Assembly: GCF_027172205.1 (NCBI RefSeq)
Contig: NC_070604.1
Coordinates: 63,815,023 to 63,879,022, forward strand
Reading direction: 5' to 3'
Source: Podarcis raffonei
Lineage: Eukaryota > Chordata > Lepidosauria > Squamata > Lacertidae
DNA: 64,000 nucleotides
The number at the start of each line of letters is the position of its first letter. Position 1 is the stretch's first letter. The notes under the pieces were generated by a model, which worked only from the letters and a program-made list of their open reading frames with translations, searched no databases and had not been told where the DNA came from. This document shows positions 10,966 through 28,400 of this stretch, one piece after another. The translations under genes were made by a program, and so were the position numbers.

Positions 10966-11451
10966 ATATAATAAAAGTATATTGCTGTGGTGGATACAGT
11001 TGTAGGAACGTGTGCACAGCTAATTATTAGTTACTTATATTTTTCATGCTATGATTGCATAGACACTTAAAATATGGTCATATTTGGGCAACATATATTT
11101 CCCTGTATAATTATTTAACTATAAAATAGTGATTGATAGGTTACCTATTAAAAAAATATTTCAAGCAGAGATATTATTAAATGGCATTGGCCACACAAAA
11201 GCTAAAGCCAGCTTGCAAGCATAACATTCCAATTCTATGCATATTTGGAAGTAGAACCTTGAACAATGGGGATTAATTTTTATCAAATGCACATAAGAGA
11301 TGTTTATATCTTTCTTCCTGACTGCACTCTTGGAAGTGCCTCACAGAACTTTAAGTATAAGTAAAAATACTCTAAAATTCATCTGTTAATATTAACCATA
11401 CTCTTCAGTGGCACAGATAACACTATATATTATTTAATCTTTCCTCCTCAG

Positions 11452-15996
<4,545 letters not shown>

Positions 15997-16465
15997 AATG
16001 CACCTTGTCTTTGTTTGTGTTTCGGAAACCCAGGGTGTCTTATTTCATTTCCAGTGGACTCTCTTTCTTGCTTCTGCAGCAAAGTATTTATATGCAAGTG
16101 AACATATTCACACATTCCTCTTAGCAGATGCGAGTTCTACATATCTGTCAGGGTTGGAATCTAGGGTACAGGATGACCATGTCTTGCTGCTATGCTTTGT
16201 ATTACTGCCTTATCTACCGTGAAGTGTTTGGAAAACTTGAAAATGCGTTTTTATGCTGAGTGTTCGGATGATTTTGAGTTCTATATAAGTATGATTTTTA
16301 ATATAATATGTTCAAATTTGATTAAATTAATAATGGAGCGTGGTGTTCCTGTTGCTTTCCCACAGTGCAGACAATCAGCTTAGACGTTCCTGTGTGTCTT
16401 TTTGCGGGTGATGCTGTTAAATGAGTGTTTAATTTATTTCGGCAATAAAATAATTCTAAAGATTG
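15997..16465 (+). terminator. CCDC28A: CCDC28A 3' UTR and polyadenylation signal
   Basis: After the stop at 15994-15996 the sequence runs without splice signals to AATAAA at 16444-16449. A GT/T-rich stretch (GCTAGTGTTTTTCTC) follows at about 16465, as expected downstream of a cleavage site. Confidence 0.7.
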
Positions 16466-16562
16466 CTAGTGTTTTTCTCTACAGTAACAATTTATATGTC
16501 TACCACTGAGAGGTTCTTTAAGAGTGGCTTATTTTGGTGGGGGGCAAGGGGAGGTATTATAC

Positions 16563-17492
16563 TGCAGTATCAGGGCTTGAGTCGGGCGTAGGTCAACAAA
16601 AAACAATAAATCACCCAAGGTCAGTGAAGTTAAAGCTTTATTCAAGTACAGGCCTAGCAGTCTCTTCCTAGGAGGTCTTGCCCCGATGACACAGTTGCAA
16701 GGACTAAAGGTCTCTTCCTTCCCACCCTTCTCTAAGGCTTCTCTTCTCCTGGGTTTTTCCTGCACAATCTCAAACCACGTCTGCACACAACTAAACTCTG
16801 TTCTGTACTTTTCATTTCTCTGTGTGTTCTTGGAGACACAGGGAAGGGGAGCTGGTCATAGCAGGATGGGGAGACTCCCTGGATTCTTCAGCAGCCTCTT
16901 GACTCCCTTCCTCTCCAGCTTCTGCTTCAGCCTCAAAGTCTGAACTGTACTCTGCCACAGATTCTTCTTGCTTACTAAACCCTGATGCCACTCCAGCTTC
17001 GAACACCCCCTCTCCTGAGTCTTCCCCCTCTGACAACTCATTCTTGTCCCACTACCAATCCGCTGGCTCTGAGTCTTCTTCTCCTGGGGGTTCCCCAGCG
17101 GGTGCCTCTTATCACTTCTCTACATCCAGCCAGTTGTCTTTGTCCATGGAGTTTTCTTGGCAAGGATACTGGAGTGGCTTGCCGGTTCCTCCTCCAGGTG
17201 GATCACGTTTGGTCAAAACTCTCCACTATGACCTGTTCATCTTGTGTGCCCTGCTCGGCGTAGTTCATAGCTTCTCTGAGTTCTTCAAGCCCCTTCGCCA
17301 CGGCAAGGCAGTGATCCATGAAGGGGATCATGTTTTCGAGGTTACCAGCATGAGTTTGACCAAACTGCGGGAGGTAGTGGAGGACAGAGGTGCCTGGCGT
17401 GCTCTGGTCCATGGGGTCACGAAGAGTCGGACACGACTAAACGACTAAACAACAACAACAACAACAACATCCAGCCAGTCCATGACATACAG
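16563..17492 (-). mobile_element. Solo LTR of an LTR retroelement (fossil), with nested insertion
   Basis: On the minus strand the element starts TGTCATGG and ends CCCTGATA, and it carries a polyadenylation signal in TTGAATAAAGC. The body is 16568-17487. The flanks TGCAG and TACAG (plus strand) form a 5-bp target-site duplication with one mismatch. No internal region or second LTR is present, so it is a solo LTR of about 590 bp. A Bov-B-tailed element later inserted in it at 17135-17466. The family is not determined. The slight decay of its ends suggests a moderately old copy. Confidence 0.6.
17122..17479 (+). mobile_element. Short Bov-B-tailed element with 13-bp TSD
   Basis: The body 17135-17466 ends with the Bov-B 3' coding and tail sequence: GCCTGGCGTGCTCTGGTCCA, then AAGAGTCGGACACGAC, then an (ACAA)n run. 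Its 5' part, starting TCCATGGAGTTTTCTTGGCA, is not the reverse transcriptase region. It is flanked by a perfect duplication ACATCCAGCCAGT at 17122-17134 and 17467-17479. It is either a Bov-B copy with a large internal deletion or rearrangement, or a SINE-like partner moved by Bov-B. Confidence 0.75.
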
Positions 17493-18829
17493 TTTGTGTT
17501 TAAATTATTGTTTTATTTTCCAAATCTGTTGCTAGAGGAGTTTGTTTAGCTCATGGTTGGTTTTTACTCCCTGAATCTGAAGATCATTTGGGTTCTTTGT
17601 TTTAAAAAGCTTATGTCCCACGTTTTTTCAAAAAAAGAACTCAAGCAATAAAATATGAAAACATAGCCACGAAATTGATTAAGTTAGTCCAAGAACAACA
17701 GCTAACATGAGGAACTAATAATTCCAGTAAGAAGCACTCAGCAACACCAGGAGCAAGATGTAAATAAAGTTCTGCCATGAAGATCTGAAACTTATTTTGA
17801 GACATTCATTCTTTTTCAACTCTTAACCTTCATCAAAACTGCAGAATATCAAAATACAAAAACAGAAGAAAACCTATACAATCACTTTTGAATAAAACTC
17901 TGATGTTGGTTTTTTTAATGTAGTATTGTACCAAAGGTTCTGACAGGCCAACAAATTTCAGTTAAGCTATGGAAATGATGCACCAGATAAAAAAGGAGTT
18001 TCTTTTTATATACATCTATTTTTTCTTCAGAAGCAAGGAAAAGGTGACTTAAATGTAGATGCATTGTAGTCAAAGTGCTTCACATCAATTATCTTAGTCA
18101 TTCTTCTAACACCTCTGCTAGATAGTCTATGATTATTGCGTGTGTAGTTGCTGATTTCTGCTGGCTGATTTCTATGAAATGCATTGGAGTCCTTCCAAAA
18201 GTAAAGGTGACATCCTAAGAAATGTAAGCTGACAGCTCAACTGACTATGCCAGTGTAAGTCAAGTCAGAATTAGCCCAGAACGATAAAAGAAGCTTTCTC
18301 CTTTGGTCCTGTTTCAGTCCTCTTGGCTGTAAGCCCAAAGTGCCTTGTGTTGTGTACTTTGGTTCCTATGGAGATCTAAGGAAGTACTGACCTTCAGCCA
18401 ATCCTGCAGCAGTTTTGCATTTCATACTGCAGGTCTCTAGTGGCTTCCTCACGGGCCAGAAACGATATTCTACTGAGGTAAATACTGTTCTTGTTCCCTG
18501 TTTTTCTTTATAGGGTGGAGGTGGTAAAATAGACAAGATTTTGTTCTGCTTGGTTGTGTTTTAAAAACTGCAGGAGCTGATATTCTCACCCTCCGGTAAA
18601 CCTATGAAATATGGCAGGCTCCAGAAGAAAAAAGGAAAAAAATAAAGTATGTGCCACTAATAGAGTGGTGCACAAAGGATTAATTTGTAACATGGCTAAG
18701 GAGGAAAATGTGAGAAGCTCAATGGGAATAATGACGGAGCCGAGAGATTGATTTTGGGTGCTGAAGCATGAATTTTGGCAGGTTAAAAATCTAGCACATC
18801 TCTGCCATGTTCTAGGAACAAGTGAAGCG
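17493..18829. other. Intergenic between CCDC28A and ECT2L
   Basis: No gene is seen. A 5' untranslated exon and the promoter of ECT2L should lie between 16466 and 19415, but I cannot identify them: there is no CpG island and no clear first-exon donor that I would defend. Confidence 0.35.
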
Positions 18830-18960
18830 TTCTTACACTGAGTCAGACCATTGGTCCATCTAGTTTAGTACTGTCTACACTGATTGGCAGTGGTTCTCTA
18901 CTATTTGAGGCAGGGATCTTTCCCAACCGTATCCAGATGCCAGGGATTGAACCTGGCTAA
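18830..18960 (-). repeat. Antisense tRNA-derived SINE remnant
   Basis: The plus strand reads CATTGGTCCATCTAG and later GCCAGGGATTGAACCTGG. The latter is an antisense polymerase III B box. This is an old SINE fragment of a type common in reptiles. The limits are approximate. Confidence 0.45.
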
Positions 18961-19199
18961 GACAACAAAACAAAGGATAGAGGGAAACAGAGACCGACAC
19001 AGTATAAGGAACTGTACGGAATATTAAATTGATCATAGAAGTAAAATACATGTTTGCTATTGAAACAAACGGAAAACAATTTCAAGCTCTAAAAAAGAGT
19101 GTTTTAAACCACCATCTCGTTATATTTTTGCCCCATTTTAATCAATGCCTGGTACCTCCTTTTTATGAGCAACATGCTTTAATGATTTCCAGAGGGGTA

Positions 19200-19300
19200 G
19201 CCATGTTACAGCACCATCCCAACCATGTCTACTGAGAAGTAAGTTTTGTTGAATTCAGTGGGATTTAGTCCCAGGCATGTGAGGTTAGGATTACAGTAGT
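19200..19300 (+). repeat. Near-palindromic dispersed repeat, copy
   Basis: Contains GTCTACTGAGAAGTAAG, then TTGAATTCAGTGGGATTTAG and CCCAGGCATGTGAGGTTAGGA, the same layout as the copy at 55935-56030. Confidence 0.5.
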
Positions 19301-19433
19301 CTTGGTCTCTTTCAGGAAAAAAAGAATAAAGAGTTGTGGCCCCCAAGGCTGATGTGACTCAGATACATAGTTCAATTAAATTCTAAACCCAGAGTTTATT
19401 TTCTTCTGTTTCTAGGCCTTTAAGCATGTCTGT

Positions 19434-22400
19434 ATGAAGTGTGTAGCTGCAGCGCTATTAGCCACGGAAAGATCTACAATGACCACAGCTGACACAATAC
19501 ACGCACCACACAGTGTTAAAGAATGGCATTTGGAAAGCTTAGGGTTGCTTGCAGGAGGCACAAAGAGCCTGGATCAAAATCAGACTACAGAAATTTTGAA
19601 GACACGGTTCAGTACTTGGACACCTATTGAAAACAAATCTCTTAACAATCAGGTGAGCTGCAGTCACACATAATTCATTTAATCGTTGTGCTTTCGGCCT
19701 TCATTGTACTCCTAAAGCTTACACACACACACACACCCTTGCATATTGATTCATACTTTCATAATTTGAGTAGGAAGGACTTACATGTTTTCAGATATAT
19801 ATTGATGTCATTGCTGCATAGGTGTGCCTGCCAGCTGATGCCTTCAAATTCTGGAGTGACAGGAGTTCTGACCGCTAATCCTTGGCCTTACCTAAACCTA
19901 TCCCCACTCACTAAGTGCAATATCACAGTACTTGCTAAGTTATGAAATGTCAACAATGATGCCCGCTGCAGGTCAGGACTATTTGAGGCATCTTTGAAAA
20001 GTGGTATCTGTTGTGTATTGAGTCAAAGGATTTTATATCTGTATTATTATTGTCTGTATTTGCATTAGGGTAAAGTAACTGCCCCACGTCACAACAGTAT
20101 CTACATCGTAACTTATAATCTACTTGCTATAATTGTTACTGAGAACAAATAAAAGAAATAAAGGCCTTTCCCACAGACATCCACCTACAGTAAGAAAAGG
20201 TCCCAATGGGTGCAAGTTAAGTCTCTACAGCAGCCTCATCTGCTCAGACATTTCTATTGGAACTTCCATCAGTGATGTATTCATAGGTGAAAGGGCTGCA
20301 CCAAATAGCTCCCGACTTCTGCCTGTACAATGCAAACATATGGAAGGAGGCTTTGCCAGAAACCTCCCTTGGGAGCAAGTCCTTGGCTCTTTTGTCTCCA
20401 CCCAATGTTTCACTCTTTGTGTCTCAGAATGGGTCCAAATAGTAACCTCCTCACCCACAGAGAAACAAAGTCCTGCCAACTACAGGTTTTTACATGTTCT
20501 TTAACCCCTTTAAAGGGGTTAGAAATACTAAGTCCCGTTTTGCAGCCATTTTATGCCTCCTTCTGTCTCTTCACAACAGCAACAATAATTTTTTATTTAT
20601 ATTTTTAAAACTTATATCCCACCCATCCAGCTGGGTTTCCCCAGCCACTCTGGGCAGCTTACAACATATAAAGCACAACAAAACATCAAACATTAAAAAA
20701 CAAGGTATCCTATACAAGCAACAAACAAATCAATAAATCAATAAAACCAATAACAATAATAAACAGTTTACAGTTACAGTGGTACCTCGGGTTACAGACA
20801 GTTCAGGTTACATACGCTTCAGGTTACAGACTCCGCTAACCCAGAAATAGTACCTCGGGTTGAGAACTTTGCTTCAGGATGAGAACAGAAATCGCGCAGC
20901 GGTGGCGCAGTGGCAGCAGGAGGCCCCATTAGCTAAAGTGGTACCTCAGGTTAAGAACAGTTTCAGGATAAGAACGGACCTCCAGAACGAATTAAGTTCT
21001 TAACCCGAGGTACCACTGTATACCCAAATTAAAGTAACCGCCAACCCCAACTAAACATTTAACTAACACCAACCCAACAAAAATGAAACAGAGGAACCAA
21101 AATTAGAACCATTTAAAACGTTTTAAAGCATTTTAGCCAGTTGCCCACAATAATCATGCGAGGTAGGTTAGGCTGACAATTGGTGATGGACCTAGTTTAG
21201 GAAGTGAGCAAAAACAATGGGAAGTGATTTTAAAATATGTAACTGAAAATGCTGAGAGTTCCCAAAACGTTTTTTGTTGTGGTAGGCTAAACGTTTTGAA
21301 GCAGCACTTGCTCAAGAGACCTAAAAGAACTACACTGGCTCCCAATACATTTCCAAGCACAATTCAGAGTGTTGGTGCTGACCTTTAAAGCCCTTAACTG
21401 CCTCAGCTCAGTATACCTGAAGGAGCATCTCCACCCCCCATTGTTCAGCCCAGACACTGAGGTCCAGCTCCAAGGGTCTTCTTCTGGCTCCCTCACTGCG
21501 AGAAGTGAGGTTACAGGGAATCAGGCAGAGGGCCGGTAGTGGCACCCTCCCCTCAGATATCAAGGAGATAAAACTTTTAAAAGACATCTGAAGGCAACCC
21601 TGAATTGGGAAGTTTTAAATGTTTTATGTTTTGCTGTGTTTTTGTTGGAAGGTGCCCAGAGTGGCTGAGGAAACCCAGTCAGATGGGTGGGGTATAAATA
21701 ATAAATTAGTAGTAGCAGTCCATGACAGATTACGTAGTAATAAATCTGCCAGTCTTTAAGATGCCTCAATATGTATTTTCTGGTACCTTATTTCATACAT
21801 TCCATTTTGGAGGGAAAGAGGGCCCTGTTTTGGGAATTGCACCAGTCCCCCAATCACCTCCACACAAAGGCCTATTTGATTTTCTCTTTTTTGTGTGTCT
21901 ATGTGGCAGTTGCAGGCACACTCTCAAAGGAAAGATGTTTAATGTCCAAATTAGAAGGGGCTCATTCTTCTTCCCTCAGAAAAGAGATTGAATGCTCCTT
22001 GAGTTCGAAGCAATGGGACAGTAACACTGACGGGATTTCATAAAGGTGCTTTCTTGCCACAGAGTTGCACTTCCTAGAAATCCCCAGTGAAATGGAAGTT
22101 TACAAAAGATGACTTTATGTCAGGGTGTGAAAGATGAGTGCCAGGGAAAACACTGTGTGATGGTGGGAGCTGCCCTTTGAGAGAAACCTTTGATTTCCCC
22201 CCCAGCTCTTTCAGGAAAGAGTCAGACTGATAAGTCACTGGTTTGACCTGTGGACGGACAAGCAGCGCAAGCAGTTTCTCCACGGCATATTGATCAAGTG
22301 CAGTAAGTCACAACTGAAGTAAGTGAGCCACAAGTTGTTTCCCAGGCTGCGTTTTGTGAAAAGAAAAAATAGGCTCCACAGTACACCTCCGGCAAAATGG

Positions 22401-25400
22401 ATCTTTAACTCAAGCCAGGCTGACTCCAATGCCATCATTGTCTGGGGTTCACAGAAAGCAAAACACTTACCCGTACGCATCCAAATGCAGGAGCTGAGAC
22501 CACATTGTGTTCTTGCAAATGGGTACTTAAAATTAAGGCCTATGTATTACAACAGCAGAACTGCCTGCTGAAACGCATTTTGACAGAAAACAACTTTTGT
22601 GTTTATAACAATTTTGCAATAAAGCATAGCAGCCTTCTTAAACAATGCAAAATGCCTATTTATTTCTGTTAATGCTTTGAGAAATCTGTCTCTCTCACAT
22701 GGCCAGTAAAATGAGAATTAAGATATAACGATGGCCAGTACATGGGACCTTTTTCTTTTCTTTTTGCACGACAGAAAAACTGCTGCTAAGACTGGGCTGG
22801 GGAAACTTTACTCCAACTCCTATCAACCTCAGCCAAGCAACACCAATAATAAGGGATGATGTGAGTTCGTAGTTCAACATGTGAGTTTGTAGTTCTGGCG
22901 GGCTAGAAATCCCTCCTCTCTATAAGATTAGAATAAGCAGGAGTCCAAAGCTTGCATTTGGCTTTGGCCATGAAGCTTCATACAGTAGTGCTAATTCTTC
23001 CAGAAATGGTCTTCTGTGAATTTGTAACTTGTGAAGCAGCCTTAAATTTAGAAAGCCACAAGCATGTAGTGAAGCTGCTTTGAGCTTCTCAAGGGAACAG
23101 TGGGGTGTATGTGTCATAAATACCTACAGAGTTTTTGCAGTGACCCGCAATGACTGGGTTGAGACATAACTTCAAACTGTAGTTTGCTTTTATGTCTGAA
23201 CCCAAACTTGCCCGCAATCCATGGTTTATTTGTAGACGACAAACCAGAACCTGAAACCACTGTGTTGAAGTTTGTTTGTAAATTACAGCTTGTGCTAACT
23301 GTGGATTGGTGTTGTGTCAGTTCAGAGACCATTGACAAACCACAGTTAAGGTGATTGCTCTGCCTCAAGAGGCTGCAGCATTGTAGAGATGGAAAGCAAC
23401 TTATGAAACTAAGTGCTGAGCAGACAAGAGAAATCAAAACTATGCTTTGCCTGTTATGTCTGGAAGTTCAGACACTGCTATGTCTTCTTATCCAGAGTTA
23501 CTGAAAACCAGTTTCACCCAACATCAGAATCCAGTCCAAATTCCAGTGTGCATGACACAGTAAGCCAAACTATGACTTACTGGGACCACTGTAAAATGTA
23601 GTTTCCTGAAGATGAGCTTGTAGCTGCTTTGTTCCTGCTCGATCCTTTTCCACCTTGGCCCACAAAATTTGCTTTGCCTTATGATGTTGTCTGGCTTCAT
23701 TTGGCTTACTGTGCCACGCAAACACTGCCAATATCACATTTATATTCTCCTGAGTCTCCTGGCAATAATTCTTCTGGATCTTTCCATAGTTCCTGAAAGG
23801 TGGTAATCAGAACCTCAGCAGAGGGTATTAATAACCACCCACTTAGGCCTGTCCTGTTTCACAGGTTTGCTGAAAGATGGTTTGTAGAGAATATCCCAGT
23901 GACCAAAATGGATTTCACCACTGTACTGCCACGTTTCATATCTTTGTACATATTCTCCTTTCTCAACGCTAAGGACCTTTGTGCAGCGGCCCAAGTCAGC
24001 TGGCATTGGAAGTTCTTAAGTGAACAGGTAAGCTTTGTGTTTGTATCTCAACTGGGGGGAACCTCAGGCCTGGTGGCCAAATCTGACTCTTCAAGCCTGG
24101 GACTCTCACCATACATGCACTCTGCCTGGCCACTCTCTCTCTTCCCTGGCCATCCCTTTTGCATCCTCTTTGCCTGTTTTTTGCCTTGCTACGATGTGTC
24201 CTTAACCTACGTGAATGCCTTTTTCTTGCTTCAAGGATAGAGAAGTGTTTGGAGAAACTAGTCTACTGTACAAAGATAACATTTACATCCATTGTTCTGC
24301 CCTCTTCCATGTGGCCTCCAAACAGTTGCACGGAAGGGAATGTGGCCCTCATCCTTGGTATATATGATCTTCACCAGAGCCAAAACTACATTTTGTGTTT
24401 GGTGCAAGAACACTGTAGTCCTCTTCGGGCATTTAGGATATCTGGGATATTGCACATGTGAGGGAGGGCTGTGGGGATGAGCATGCTAGATCTCTGACCC
24501 CTATCATTGTTGCCCTCTGCAAGTTGGGAAATTGCCCCACTTGGGGAGCCTGCTTCTTCTCAAGTAGGCTCCCTACATGTGTAGTCCTTGGAAAGTTAGG
24601 GCTTCTCTGTATGATCCTGGACTTCAGTATAAACTCTGAAGATGTGCTTAGTCAAGGTAGCATTTGGCTTAATTGTACTTACTTGGGAAAAAAATCTTCT
24701 GCTGCTTCTCTTTTTTTGTATGTGAGAGTATTTTAATATTGAAAATCACCTTGTGGGGGCTGTGCGCCCTGAAACGTGGATTTAACACACTTTTAAATAA
24801 GTCACACTTTAAGATTCTTGGATGTTTAGACAACATTTTCCTTTTGAAAACAACACTCTGTTTTTTACTTCCCTACTCAAAAGGATTGTCTGTGGATGCC
24901 AAAATGCATTTTGTTTGGATGGTTTCTACCATACTTTCCTGAAAAAAATGAATATAGTGCTTGGAAACAACATTATATTGCTTGTGCAACTGACCTGGAT
25001 TACTTAACTCCGAGGGAAGTTGCTGGGTCTTATGGAACACTGAGTGAACCTAAACCAGAAAATGAAGACCAAAAAGAAAAACTACGTGAAAGATGTCTGC
25101 GGAAAATTATGAGAGAGAGATTGACTGTATGCAAAAGTAAGTTGGAAGAAATTGTGACTTGATTCAGTTAATGGGACTTATTTCTGAGCAGACATAAGAT
25201 TGCATCATAAATCTATCCTCCAAGGACTAATATTTAAAAAACAAAACAAAGCAAACCAGCAAAATAATATATTACACAGGAAAGCAGTGAATGTTTGGTT
25301 GTGTGATGAATCTTGTTTCTTGACGCATGTAGCAAAGTGCTAAGAAAGTTAGAGCACCACAGTGATGAATAAGGCTTGTGCACAAGAGCGTGGGTGTATT

Positions 25401-28400
25401 CTCAGCCAGTTCTCATTTTCTTCAATGGGACTTGAGGAATTTGGCCACCCTCCAGGTGCCCGGCTTGAATCCTTGTTGACCTCCTGTCTGCGACTCCCGG
25501 CAAGACCCGGCAAGACCAGGGGAGGTCTCCAATCGGCGATTCTTCCCAACGTGAAGAAGAACACACCATTCCTCCCCCTCCCATAACCAGGGAGGGGAAA
25601 GAGACAGACAGAAATATATTTACATGCCTTTATTTCTGTCGTTCCAGCAGTACAGAGAAAACATGTCTGTACCCTCACATCCCCAGCTGCAGAGAGAGAA
25701 AAACTCCACCCATGTACTTCCAGTACAGGGTCATGTGCCACTCTGAGCTAACATCCGGTGCTCAGTGCACTGAATAGACCGTCCCTGGTTCCCACGGTAC
25801 AGTCCCAAAACATCAGCTTCCTGTTTACCATTCCAGCCACCTGGAGCTCGCTTCTGCATTGCTCCTTTTTCGTAACAGTTTACCCCTGCAGAAGCAAATG
25901 GTCTGAACAATTACAGTAAAAAAAATTGAAGGAATAATTTAATAAATAGTATTCTTCATTTGTTATACTTTTTATATGAAAATTAAATATGAGAATATGT
26001 GGAATTCTGGTTTTGTTAGATGTGGTTTTCTGACATGCATATATGCTACAGGTATATGAAGTGAAAAAACACAAGCATGTGCTTGTGACATGAGGTTGGC
26101 GCATGGATTCAAACATGTACATACCTTCTATTCAGGTCTGTAATGTGTGCAGCAACTCAGGTTAGCTTAGCTACAATCTATACCCAGCTGCATAAAAACT
26201 TTTTGAACCAGTTGAAATCATCCAGTAATTGGGGAAATGTACACAGGTAGCTTTCAGAATATTATGTGCCTTTTGAAACATCTGGGATTAAACAACATTG
26301 CCCAATGGTCCTTTTCAGAGGAATTAATCAAAGCTCGCCCACCTTGGAACTCGGGATTTTACAGATCTGGATTTCAACCAAAGTTGCCCCAGACTGTCTA
26401 TGACCGAGTTAGATCAGCAGCAGCATTGTTTCTAATGAAGGTATTTATTGTTCCATCATGTGTTGCTATTGTTGTTTCTGTTTCAGTGACACATGACTTG
26501 AGTCTTGTCTCTGTCAGTTCTCATGAATGAAGCTCAGTGCTTGAATAGGTGAAGAATGCATTTCAGGAAGGCCAGCAGTGGAGGCACCAGCCAAGCCCCA
26601 GACCTCCTACCCTTCCTCCTTCCTGACACTGCCTGTTTATCTGCCCTCATTGAGGAAGCAGCACAAGGAAGAGTGACTCTGCTTGATTTGCCCTTCCCCC
26701 TTTGGGAGAAATCTGTGCTGCTCTAACCCAGAGGAAGAGTCCAGGCAGCAGGAAAGATGGAGGGCAAACCAGTAATAGCATCTTGCCCAGCAACACCCCC
26801 CCAACACCCCCCGAGCTTCTACAAAGTACCTTTTCTTCTTCACAAGTTAGCACCTGGAATCTGAGAAGCAGAATTTCCTTCCTTTTAATTTTCAAAGCAT
26901 GGCAGTATCTCTAATATGTATACAGTGGTATCTCAGGTTACAGGCACTTCAGGTTACAGACTCCGCTAATCCAGAAATAGTACCTCGGGTTAAGAACTTT
27001 GCTTCAGGATGAGAACAGAAATCACGCAGTGGCAGCATGGCGGCAGCGGGAGGGCCTATTAGCTAAAGTGGTACCTCAGGTTAAGAACGGTTTCAGGTTA
27101 AGAACAGACCTCCAGAACGAATTAAGTTCTTAACCTGAGGTACCACTGTATTTAAAGGTTGCAAATCTAGAATGTATGATTAAAAAAAAGAGTTGTCTCT
27201 GCAATTAAATTCCAATACCACTTCCCCAATAAATTGGAGACTGTAAATATTTCACATTATTTCCCCCTTTGTGACTACCATGACCACAAAGCATTGCTTG
27301 ATATCCTGTTCAAATTACAGCTTTGAGGAACCCAGTTTAGCATACAGGGTTTTTGTTTTTCTTTTAACAAGGCCTCTTATTCGATTCTATGAGAGAATCA
27401 TAGAATTCTGTGATTCAGTGATTGATATGACTACAGACATCACAATCAGGGGAAGATTATAATATATACTTATTTGATTTCAACCTCTTAGCAATCCTGG
27501 CTGGTTAGACCGAGAGAAACTAACTTTCCTGAATCTCCTCAGTCAGTTTCAAGCTCGACTGCAGAGTTGGAAAAGGGAGTCTCCAATAAAAACACCAAAC
27601 CAGGTTCAATGTTGCTGCAGAATAATTGTTGACCCAATTGGCATCCCTCTGCGGCTGCATGTACTTGAAAAAGAAACTGCAGAAAGATCCAATTGCAGTT
27701 TTTAAGTGTAAAGTGATACACTTGGGGTAGGAGAGAGAATCCCAGCTTCCCATAGACACAGATGGGATCTGAACCGGCAGAAAGAATGGGGAAGTACCTG
27801 ATAAACAGAATGTTCATCACCCATGATGGAGGATGGAAGCCTGATGCTTAAACTGGGTGCTAACACCTCCTGCTCTTTCTCATTTAATATTTTCTCTCAA
27901 TGATTTTAGAATGGAACGCCTTCCCCGAAGGAAATGCTTTTCAAACATATTTCTGCAGATGCTAAATCTGTGCCATGCATTGGTCTGGAAGCTGAGATAC
28001 TTCCAAAAAGGTAAGCAGGATTCGAGATTTCAGAATATCTGTCTTAATACACAATTTTAAAAAAATAATATCACATAATCTGTATCTTTGTTCATACTGA
28101 AACTGAATAAAGAAAAATGTTTAAAAGGGGGGTATCACATGTTAAGAATAGAAAAGTCCCAATCATGTGGCACAAATTAATTCAGCAATTAGCTGTTAGT
28201 GCAATCCGAAATGCGAACTAAATGCATTTTTTTGGGTCTTGCCTGGATAGAGGCATATTGGTGAATTTTTGACTATGTTTACATTTGAGAGACAATTATA
28301 AGTAAGAAATGTGAGGAAGACCAGACCCCAAAATGTGTGTGTGTTATGGTCCTACTGAGGGCTTGTTAAAATGTAGGCTGGCAATGGGTCTTTGTGCCTT

